Below are positions 6,863 to 12,817 of a stretch of 14,288 nt of DNA, one piece after another; the first letter of the stretch is position 1; the number at the start of each line of letters is the position of its first letter. The stretch spans positions 1 through 14,288 of the forward strand of contig VBOK01000133.1 in the NCBI GenBank assembly GCA_005877565.1, in the 5' to 3' direction. Under the pieces are notes generated by a model, which ran no database searches, was not told the DNA's origin, and saw only the letters and a program-made list of their open reading frames with translations. The position numbers and the translations under genes were made by a program. This DNA comes from Nitrospirota bacterium (GTDB lineage Bacteria > Nitrospirota > Nitrospiria > Nitrospirales > NS-4).

Positions 6863-7565
6863 GGTCCGCAGACGCGTTGCACCGACCGAGCAGTTCGGTG
6901 ACAGTGACCGGCCGGAGGCCCTTGTTAAGCAGTTCTTGCGACAGATCTTCCACCACGGCGCGGGTGTGCAGGCCCTTTCCGTTGGCATGGAAGACCACGA
7001 TGCTGCCACCGCGCACCCTCGCTCGTAGATCCTCGAGCATCCGCTCTGGAGACAGGCGCGGATCGGGGTCCCCCGAGACAGCACTCCACAGAATGAACTG
7101 CAAACCGAGTGCCCGTGCAATCTCGACAGCGGTATCATCGTATTCGCCGTACGGCGGCCTGAACAGCAACCCGCGATAGCCATACCGCTTCTGGAGCGTG
7201 AGGACCGGCCTGCTGATCTCGGCGCGCTGGTGGTCCGCGTCCAGCGCCGGCAGGTGGGCGTGGACCTGCCCGTGCGTTCCGACCTCAAAGAAGGGGACGG
7301 TCAAGAGCGCCTTGACCTCGGCCTCGTGTTTGACGATCCACCGGCCGGATAGAAAGAACGTGGCCGGAATGCGGCGCGCCATGAGCATGTCAATCAGGGG
7401 AGCGTCGTACCCGGCTCCCTCGCGCACCGGACACATGTCAAAGGTCAAGGCCACGGCCTTGCAACTCGACGGGCCGGATCGGACGACTTGAGCCGCGCCG
7501 TCGGCGGCAGGCACGACGGCGCTCACAAGGAGCGCGCAAATAGCAAGCGTTCTCTTCAGCGTCAC
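6837..7565 (-). CDS. Secreted polysaccharide deacetylase (CE4/NodB-like)
   Basis: A 242-residue carbohydrate esterase 4 protein, which removes acetyl groups from N-acetylated glycans such as peptidoglycan or chitin-like polymers outside the membrane. Residues 1-24 form a signal peptide (MTLKRTLAICALLVSAVV, ending in an Ala-rich cleavage site). Motif 1 is TFDM (41-44) with the catalytic-base Asp43 but not the second, metal-binding Asp. Motif 2 is THGQVH with H98 and H102, motif 3 is RPPYG (136-140), W160 lies in the motif 4 region, and H193 (VFHAN) is motif 5. The start is a GTG at 7565 overlapping the TGA of the FKBP remnant (GTGA). Family assignment is secure. The TFD[xC]-type first motif resembles a CE4 subgroup, so the loss of the second Asp need not mean inactivity. 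Confidence 0.87.
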   Translation of the reverse strand: MTLKRTLAICALLVSAVVPAADGAAQVVRSGPSSCKAVALTFDMCPVREGAGYDAPLIDMLMARRIPATFFLSGRWIVKHEAEVKALLTVPFFEVGTHGQVHAHLPALDADHQRAEISRPVLTLQKRYGYRGLLFRPPYGEYDDTAVEIARALGLQFILWSAVSGDPDPRLSPERMLEDLRARVRGGSIVVFHANGKGLHTRAVVEDLSQELLNKGLRPVTVTELLGRCNASADHDPTASNR

Positions 7566-7926
7566 GGCTTCTTTTCTGGCGGAGCCTTCGGTGGATGCTC
7601 CACCTTGAGGATGTTGACGTCGAACGTGAGATCCTTGCCGGCGAGCGGATGATTGGTGTCAATCACCACCGAGTCGCCTTTGATCTCGAGCACCGTGGCC
7701 GGCTGGCCAGATGCTGATCGAAGCATGGTGCCTACCTTCGCCTCCGGTGGCACGTTCTTCTTCGGCACCGTGATGATCCTTGCCTTATCGTAGAGGCCAT
7801 ATGCGTCCGTCGCCGGTATCGTCACGCGCTTCTTGTCTCCGGCCTTTAGGCCGGCCAACGCCTTCTCCAGGCCGGGAATGATCTGACCAACGCCGCCGCC
7901 ATCGCCGCAATCCATGCCCGCTTCAT
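7562..7926 (-). pseudogene. FKBP-type (SlyD-like) peptidyl-prolyl isomerase, deleted and frameshifted
   Basis: The C-terminal part is an FKBP-type isomerase: GQIIPGLEKALAGLKAGDKK, then AYGLYDKARIITVPKKNVPP and NHPLAGKDLTFDVNILKVE, the SlyD-like insert and closing strand. The usual N-terminal third (VxxxYTxxxxDGxxxDSS) is absent. A good start exists in another frame: GGAG six bases before ATG 7926 opens MKRAWIAAMAAALV, a plausible signal peptide, which then runs out of frame at the GQIIPG segment. The isomerase frame itself can only begin at an ATG at 7942 that lacks a ribosome-binding site. The sequence thus looks like an exported isomerase that lost about 30-45 codons plus a frameshift between signal peptide and domain. 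The stop overlaps the deacetylase GTG. Interpretation as a pseudogene is strong unless there is an assembly error. Confidence 0.75.
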
Positions 7927-7957
7927 GGTCCACTCCTTTCATCTGTCATATACGGCC

Positions 7958-7968
7958 AGCTTAGCACA
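7958..7968 (-). promoter_or_regulatory. Possible extended -10 element
   Basis: Read on the - strand, TGTGCTAAGCT resembles an extended -10 box, about 32 bases ahead of the start codon with the ribosome-binding site at 7926. No convincing -35 box is visible, so this is a weak call for the FKBP-deacetylase-GNAT transcript. Confidence 0.25.
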
Positions 7969-8027
7969 GCCTCCCCGTGGGGCGAGAGAGAAAAAACCCT
8001 CCACGCTCGAACAAAGAATCTGGTAAG

Positions 8028-8654
8028 ATGCGCATCGTCATGAAGCTGCATCCCGTCATCCTGCCGCTCACGACGGAGGAGCAACGCCTGCGCGGGCGCG
8101 CGCGCCTGCAGGCCCAGAGCCGGCGGGCACGCGAGGCGCTGGCCCGCAGCTGCGAAGCAAGCGGCGTCAGGCTCGGGCTGCTGGAGAAGGGCGACCGCAA
8201 CATCCCACTTCCCTTCCACGGCACCTTCTGGTCCCTCTCGCACAAGCCGCGGTACGTGGCCGCCGTCGTGGGCCCCGCGCCCATCGGCATCGACATCGAG
8301 GAGATCACACCCCGAACAGAGGGACTCCTTGATTACATCGCGAGCAAAGCTGAGTGGGCGCTGGCGGATCGACTCTGGGAGACGTTTTTTCGCTTCTGGA
8401 CGGCAAAAGAAGCCGTGCTGAAAGCCATCGGCGTGGGCCTCGCGCACCTCACGAAGGCCCGCATCCACGCGATCCTCGATAACGACAACCTGATCGTGGA
8501 CTATGCCTCCCGGCTCTGGCACGTGCGCCACTTCCGCTTCCAGAACCATATCGTCTCGCTGACGCACGACGGCCACGAGATCGCCTGGAACTTTGTGCTA
8601 GAACCCCACGCCCTCGATGACCCCGTACCCGTTCCACCGCAGCCACAGGCCTAA
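8028..8654 (+). CDS. 4'-phosphopantetheinyl transferase, Sfp-type
   Basis: A 208-residue enzyme that moves the phosphopantetheine arm from CoA onto a serine of carrier proteins. The Sfp-family signatures are present in order: WSLSHKPRYVAAVVG (68-82), IGIDIEE (86-92) with Mg ligands D89 and E91, and FRFWTAKEAVLKAIG (121-135) with the third metal ligand E128 and CoA-contacting K127/K132. The ATG at 8028 is preferred; an ATG at 8040 is also possible, and the open frame back to a GTG at 7977 adds only charged, unconserved residues. Sfp-type enzymes usually serve polyketide or specialised fatty-acid systems rather than housekeeping ACP, which fits the lipid genes at 1-4755, although no carrier protein is encoded here. 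The 3' end overlaps the convergent EcfT gene by 57 bases. Confidence 0.85.
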   Translation: MRIVMKLHPVILPLTTEEQRLRGRARLQAQSRRAREALARSCEASGVRLGLLEKGDRNIPLPFHGTFWSLSHKPRYVAAVVGPAPIGIDIEEITPRTEGLLDYIASKAEWALADRLWETFFRFWTAKEAVLKAIGVGLAHLTKARIHAILDNDNLIVDYASRLWHVRHFRFQNHIVSLTHDGHEIAWNFVLEPHALDDPVPVPPQPQA

Positions 8655-9359
8655 GAGAAGCAGCACGGCGAGCCCGGCCAGCACCGCGTAATCGGCCGCT
8701 GTGAAGCGACTCTCGCCAGCATGCGCGCGAGTCGCGCGCGGGTCGAACCCCTTGGCTTCCAACGCCATCGCCAGCAGCAGGGTCTGGCGGATCACGTGCG
8801 TCATCAAGGGGATCATGAGCGGCACGTAGCGCCCGGCCCGGACCACGACGTTGCCCCCCTGCAGGTCCAGGCCACGCGCCTGCTGCGCCTGGACGACGGC
8901 ATGCGCCGTGCTCAGGAACGCCGGCACCCAGCGAAAGGCGAGCGAGCACGCAAAGGCCATCGGCCCCGGCAATCCCAGGCGCTGCAAGCCGGCGGTGAAA
9001 TCCTCGACCCGCGTCGTGGACAGGACGATCACCCCGGCGATCACCATCACGTCCAGACGGAGGCCCATCGCCAGGCTGAAGGCCACGGTCTTGGCAAGCG
9101 GGCCCTTGACGAACAGCGGCCAGAGGATGAGGCAGTACAGGAACAGCAACAGCAGGAGCACCCACAGCTTTTTCAGGTTCGGCAGGCAGCGTCCCAGCAC
9201 GGCCAGGCCCAACAGGGCCACCAGCCATCCCGCCTGCAGGGCTGGCTGGCTGAACAGGAGGACCACGGTGAAGATCGCCACCAGGCCCAGGATTTTCGTC
9301 CGGGCATCCAGCCGGTGGAGCACGGTGTCGGCCTCTCGATAGAGAAAGAGTCCCATCAC
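8598..9359 (-). CDS. ecfT: ECF transporter transmembrane component EcfT
   Basis: A 253-residue membrane protein of the CbiQ/EcfT family, which couples ATP hydrolysis by the two EcfA ATPases to movement of the substrate-binding S-component. Several hydrophobic spans are visible (about 24-55, 64-83, 100-115 and 225-241). The two cytoplasmic coupling-helix motifs that engage the ATPases are present: QQARGLD (159-165) and LEAKGFD (200-206), the second with Lys in place of the more usual Arg. The start is GTG at 9359 overlapping the upstream TGA (GTGA); the ATG right behind it at 9356 is equally good. Its partner protein is encoded immediately upstream. The stop lies 57 bases inside the convergent phosphopantetheinyl transferase gene. 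Confidence 0.9.
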   Translation of the reverse strand: MMGLFLYREADTVLHRLDARTKILGLVAIFTVVLLFSQPALQAGWLVALLGLAVLGRCLPNLKKLWVLLLLLFLYCLILWPLFVKGPLAKTVAFSLAMGLRLDVMVIAGVIVLSTTRVEDFTAGLQRLGLPGPMAFACSLAFRWVPAFLSTAHAVVQAQQARGLDLQGGNVVVRAGRYVPLMIPLMTHVIRQTLLLAMALEAKGFDPRATRAHAGESRFTAADYAVLAGLAVLLLLGLWLRWNGYGVIEGVGF

Positions 9360-11680
9360 GCGATCCGGAAGCAGGATTCCAGTTCCTCAAGCGTCAACAG
9401 CGTTCTGCCATAGTGCTGGGTGAACCGCGGGATCTGCGGCACGCGCAGGCCCAGTTGCCCCAAGCGCTCGGGCTGCGCAAACACGGTGCGGGTCCGGTCA
9501 TCCGCCACGATCCGCCCCGCCTGCATGACCACGCACCGTGCGGCGTATTCGGCAGCCACCCACATGAGGTGTGTGATCATCACGATCGTATGGCCGGCCT
9601 GGTTGAGCCGGTGGATCAACGCCATCATCCCGCGAATCTCTCGGTAGTCCAGCCCGGTGGTCGGCTCGTCGAAGATCAGGATGTCCGGCCTAATCGCCAG
9701 CACCGAGGCCACCGCGACCCGCTGGCGATCCCCCTTGGTCAGCGAGAACGGATCCGCGTCGGCGATCCCGGGCCGGTCCAGCCCGACCGCCTCGAGCGCT
9801 TCCCGCACCCGCTCGGGAATGTCATCAGCCGGCACGCCCAGATTGCGCGGGCCGAACGCGATCTCCTCGGATACGGTGTCGGCGAAGATCTGATGATCGG
9901 GATTCTGAAACACGTAGCCAACCACAGAGGCCAGCCGGCCGGCCGTCATCCGGCGCGTGTCTTCGCCGTCAATCCGGACCTCCCCACACGTGGGCACGAG
10001 CAGGCCCTTGAACAGCTTGGCCAGCGTCGTCTTGCCGGACCCGTTCGCGCCGACGATGGCGATGAATTCGCCCTGCCTCACCGTCAGATCAACGCCATCG
10101 AGCGCCGACTGTTCGCCCTCACCATATGCGTACTCGACCGCTCGGGTCTCGATCACCAGCGGCGCGCTCAGGTCCGTGGATACCACCGCAACCGGTTCGT
10201 CAATCAGGACGCGCTTGTTCTTCAACAGTCCAACGGCCTCCTCCGGGGTAAGCGGCAACTCGTCGCGGTAACCCAGTCTCGCAAAGAAGGTTGACAGGGG
10301 TAGCGGGCGGACGTCGCATTGCTCCATCAAGGCCGGCCGTCTCAGCAGGCGGTCCGGCCGGCCGTCCCACACCAGCCCACCCTGCGACAGCAAGCAGGCG
10401 TGGTCGGCCAGGACCACGTCCTCCGTCTCGTGATCGGTGCGGACGACTGTGGTGCCCGTCTCGACGAGTTTCCGGAGAAGCACGTACAGTTCCCCCCGGC
10501 CCGCCGGGTCCAGATCGGTCGTGGGATCGTCCAGCACCAGTACAGGAGGGCGTGGCGCGAGCACCGAAGCAATGGCCAGCCGCTGCCGCTCGCCGCCGGA
10601 CAGGGAGAGCGGATCCCGCGCGCGATAGCCGTCCAGCCCCAAGAGCCTCAGCGTGTCCGCGATGCGCGCTGCGATCGCCTCGCGGGACAGATCTGGACAC
10701 AGGTTGCTGAGGGTGAACGCCAGTTCCCGTTCCACGTTCGTCGAAACGAGCTGGGCCTCAAAATCCTGAAACAGCAAGCCGACCGAACGCGCGTGCTGCG
10801 AGACAGTCGCCTGGCGCGTGTCCCTTCCATCGATCAGCACCGCACCGCTGAGTTCGCCGGGCAGATAGTGAGGAATGAGGCCGTTCAGGCAATAGCAGAG
10901 GGTGGATTTCCCGGCCCCGCTGCCGCCCAGGACCACGGTCAGGGTGCCAGCCTTGACGGACAGCGAGAGGCCATGCAAAGCCGGGTGCGTCGCCCTCCGG
11001 TAGGCAAAGCGCAGGTCGCGAATCGTAATGCGCGGGCCATCGGGCGCCTGCTGGGTTTCGATCGATACCGGGCTGCGCCCCTGCACGCCTTTCCGGTCGT
11101 GCGGGCCGCCCGTATAGAGTAGCCCCCACCGGGCGACGCGCGGATAGAGGAAGAGCAGCAGCGGCGGGCCGAGCACGGAGGACATCAGCACGTTGTTGAA
11201 GAAGATCGCCGGGGCGAGAACTTGGAATGGCAGGAGGCGCATGACGTCAAGGCCCCAGCCGATCGTGCCCGCGCAGGCCAGCGAGGCCAGGACGCAGATC
11301 AGCACGTATTCCAGGATCTGCCGAGGAGCACGAGGTTCAGGCGGCCGGCCCGATGAAAGCGGGCCAAGCCGGCCCCACACGCGGTACGGCACGTACCCGT
11401 AGAGGAAGTTGCCGAGCAGGCCAAAGAGACTGCCGGGGCCCAGGGTGCCGAACAGGTCCCCGATGAGATTGCCGAAGGCGGCGCCCCAGGCCGCGGCCGG
11501 GCCGAAGAGGAGTGAGGCGACAACGGGAATCGCGTTGGCGGGACGAAGCTCGACGAACCCGGGAATGATAGGGATACCGACCTTGAACGGGATCAGGACG
11601 GCGGCGTAGATCGCGGCGATCTGGGCCGCCAGGACGAGCTGGCGCGTGTCCCTCCAGACCTCAAGCAGACCACCCTTCAC
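9356..11680 (-). CDS. ECF transporter fusion: S-component plus two EcfA-type ATPases
   Basis: One 774-residue polypeptide carries three ECF parts. Residues about 12-190 are a membrane S-component with several hydrophobic spans and a QueT-like stretch (ELRPANAIPVVASLLFGP, then FGNLIGDLFGTLGPGS). ATPase 1 (about 217-455) has Walker A GGSGAGKST (252-260), Q305, signature LSGGE (360-364), Walker B LVLDDP (381-386) with Asp385 where the catalytic Glu is expected, and H417. ATPase 2 (about 508-745) has GANGSGKTT (544-552), Q592, a degenerate signature LTKGD (647-651), LIFDEP with Glu672, and H704. The start is GTG at 11680, overlapping the Rieske stop; the open frame to 11794 only shadows the Rieske gene. 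With EcfT it forms a complete vitamin- or base-type importer. Queuosine-precursor import is one guess from the QueT resemblance and is weak. Confidence 0.88.
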   Translation of the reverse strand: MKGGLLEVWRDTRQLVLAAQIAAIYAAVLIPFKVGIPIIPGFVELRPANAIPVVASLLFGPAAAWGAAFGNLIGDLFGTLGPGSLFGLLGNFLYGYVPYRVWGRLGPLSSGRPPEPRAPRQILEYVLICVLASLACAGTIGWGLDVMRLLPFQVLAPAIFFNNVLMSSVLGPPLLLFLYPRVARWGLLYTGGPHDRKGVQGRSPVSIETQQAPDGPRITIRDLRFAYRRATHPALHGLSLSVKAGTLTVVLGGSGAGKSTLCYCLNGLIPHYLPGELSGAVLIDGRDTRQATVSQHARSVGLLFQDFEAQLVSTNVERELAFTLSNLCPDLSREAIAARIADTLRLLGLDGYRARDPLSLSGGERQRLAIASVLAPRPPVLVLDDPTTDLDPAGRGELYVLLRKLVETGTTVVRTDHETEDVVLADHACLLSQGGLVWDGRPDRLLRRPALMEQCDVRPLPLSTFFARLGYRDELPLTPEEAVGLLKNKRVLIDEPVAVVSTDLSAPLVIETRAVEYAYGEGEQSALDGVDLTVRQGEFIAIVGANGSGKTTLAKLFKGLLVPTCGEVRIDGEDTRRMTAGRLASVVGYVFQNPDHQIFADTVSEEIAFGPRNLGVPADDIPERVREALEAVGLDRPGIADADPFSLTKGDRQRVAVASVLAIRPDILIFDEPTTGLDYREIRGMMALIHRLNQAGHTIVMITHLMWVAAEYAARCVVMQAGRIVADDRTRTVFAQPERLGQLGLRVPQIPRFTQHYGRTLLTLEELESCFRIA

Positions 11681-11886
11681 GGAAGGGCGATCTTGATGTC
11701 CCCACCTTCCACTTTGACTTCGTAGCAGCCCACCTTGAGATCGGGCTTTGTCAGGCAGGCGCCGGTCTTCACATTGTACTGCCAGCCGTGCCATGGACAG
11801 GTGACGACATCACCATCCATCTCTCCCTCGCCGAGCGGGCCTCCGCGGTGGAGACAGGTGTTGTCGATGACCTGGAACTTCGCCAT
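11677..11886 (-). CDS. Short Rieske [2Fe-2S] protein
   Basis: A 69-residue Rieske protein with both cluster motifs: C11-L-H13 (NTCLHRGGP) and C30-P-W-H33 (VTCPWHGWQY), separated by GPLGEGEMDGDVV exactly as in Rieske ferredoxins. It binds a [2Fe-2S] cluster and carries electrons, typically to an oxygenase or reductase. Normal Rieske ferredoxins are about 100 residues, with 30-35 residues of beta-strand before the first motif; here translation begins almost on top of it (MAKFQVIDNTC). The start is supported by AGGAG about ten bases upstream inside the end of the preceding gene, whose stop lies six bases before the ATG. The stop overlaps the transporter start (GTGA). It is either a minimal variant or an N-terminally deleted gene. 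No oxygenase or reductase partner is encoded nearby. Confidence 0.8.
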   Translation of the reverse strand: MAKFQVIDNTCLHRGGPLGEGEMDGDVVTCPWHGWQYNVKTGACLTKPDLKVGCYEVKVEGGDIKIALP

Positions 11887-11892
11887 GACCCT

Positions 11893-12369
11893 TTATCTCC
11901 TCTTGGCTCTCTTTTTCTTCGCTGCCGTGGTCGGCTTCTTGGCTATTCCCCTGGCCGTGCGCTTTTTTTTCGCCGCCATCTTCTTGACAGCGCGAAGCTT
12001 GGTCTTCGTGGCTTTCTTCGCCTTTTTCGCTGGAGCGCGCGACGATATCTTGGGCTTCGGCTGGGCAGCGACCATAGTGAGCTCTGCCAGGCAGGCTTCC
12101 AGGACCTGCCTGCGCTGCTCGATCGCCATGCGAGGGAGGTCCTGCGCCGCGTCTTCCTGTGCCTGCTGGGGGATGTTCACGATGTTTTCGGCTTCCCCCA
12201 TGATGGCCAGCCCGTAGGCTTCCAGGAGGTGTGTGCCTTCCCTAAACGTTCTGAGGATGAGCTGTTCGGTTTCCGCATCGAATTCATCCAACGCGGTGGA
12301 TTCGGCCTGTCCATGGCGAAAGGCCTCCAGCTTTCTGATCTGAGCGGCGAAGACTAAGGCATCAGGCAT
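11893..12369 (-). CDS. Hypothetical protein with histone H1-like Lys/Ala tail
   Basis: A 158-residue protein. Residues 1-103 are acidic and probably helical (MPDALVFAAQIRKLEAF, then FDAETEQLILRTFREGTHLLE) and match no family I recognise. From about 104 to the end lies a lysine/alanine/arginine tail with AKKAKKATKTK and AAKKKRTAR repeats, like the C-terminal domains of histone H1 and bacterial AlgP or HctB-type proteins, suggesting binding to DNA, RNA or another polyanion. The ATG at 12369 is chosen over the one at 12402 because GGAGGT lies six bases before it. It heads the operon with the Rieske and ECF genes, behind a good promoter. The role is unknown, and the tail composition alone does not prove nucleoid function. 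Confidence 0.72.
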   Translation of the reverse strand: MPDALVFAAQIRKLEAFRHGQAESTALDEFDAETEQLILRTFREGTHLLEAYGLAIMGEAENIVNIPQQAQEDAAQDLPRMAIEQRRQVLEACLAELTMVAAQPKPKISSRAPAKKAKKATKTKLRAVKKMAAKKKRTARGIAKKPTTAAKKKRAKRR

Positions 12370-12404
12370 AATAAGACCTCCGATCTCGTACAAATTGGCC
12401 ACCC

Positions 12405-12433
12405 TTTATACGATACCCTGGGGGCAGGGTCAA
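12405..12433 (-). promoter_or_regulatory. Sigma70-like promoter of the Lys-tail/Rieske/ECF operon
   Basis: On the - strand, TTGACC (12433-12428) and TATAAA (12410-12405) are separated by exactly 17 bases, close to the sigma70 consensus. The predicted transcript would start near 12398, about 30 bases before ATG 12369. The spacer holds a small inverted repeat, CCCTG-GGGG-CAGGG (12416-12429), which could bind a regulator. Most of the -35 box falls within the duplicated S-component fragment. Confidence 0.65.
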
Positions 12434-12517
12434 TGCCCCAGCCGATCGTGCCTGCGCAGGCCAGCGAGGCCAGGATGCAGATCAGCGCGTATTCCAGGAT
12501 CTGCCGAGGAGCGCGAG
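12429..12517 (-). pseudogene. Fragment of an ECF S-component gene
   Basis: About 88 bases match 11246-11334 of the transporter fusion gene at a constant offset of 1183, with five or six substitutions. On the - strand it reads RAPRQILEYALICILASLAC and then AGTIGWGID, against RAPRQILEYVLICVLASLAC and AGTIGWGLD in the full gene (residues 117-145). Most changes are silent or conservative (V/A, V/I, L/I), so the piece seems to derive from a diverged, once functional S-component gene rather than a fresh copy. It has no start and joins directly to the tandem repeat on its right. Confidence 0.8.
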
Positions 12518-12803
12518 CTCGGACCAATACGCGCTCTACCTCTACGAGTCGCTGACCGCGCAAATCTTGTTTAACGAAGGCATCCTCGAACGTCCCAACT
12601 CTCCTAACGCTCCGAAGGCCAAGGACTCCCTCTGGGCGCTGGGGATTATCTCTGATGCCATCCTGGCCGAAGAAGAGGAAGGAGAATACCTCAACATCGA
12701 GAAAGTGCCGGCGTTCTTCGAAGACATCGTCCACCGGTATCTGAACGCGTCGCACTACTGGCCGGATCGGGAAATCACGAAGGACACGCGCCGCGAGCAC
12801 CTG
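12518..12803 (+). repeat. Left copy of a 286-base identical direct repeat
   Basis: This stretch is identical, as far as I can read, to 12835-13120, with a 31-base spacer (12804-12834), giving a 317-base tandem unit. It is an internal piece of the gene at 12818-13405 with neither start nor proper end: after the EHL codons the frame departs and stops at 12872. Its left end is fused to the S-component fragment. Together with that fragment it fills the interval between the promoter at 12433 and the start at 12818. Confidence 0.88.
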
Positions 12804-12817
12804 AGGCCGCGCTCGCG

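Noticed and set aside
6863..7288. N-terminal extension making a 301-residue acetyltransferase
   Set aside because: The extension lies in another frame of the deacetylase and is Arg/Ser/Cys-rich; the GNAT domain begins at 6862.
7923..8576. 217-codon - strand frame opposite the phosphopantetheinyl transferase
   Set aside because: The + strand has clear catalytic motifs; the opposite frame has none.
8449..9390. 313-codon - strand frame across the EcfT gene
   Set aside because: It is Gly/Arg/Pro-rich shadow sequence of the EcfT frame, which has both coupling motifs.
9413..10294. 293-codon + strand open frame, and a similar one at 10319-11122
   Set aside because: Both are antisense to the ECF ATPase domains, His/Arg/Gln-rich and without motifs.
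11681..11794. N-terminal extension of the ECF fusion
   Set aside because: It lies over the Rieske gene in another frame; GTG 11680 overlaps the Rieske stop in the GTGA pattern used elsewhere in this window.
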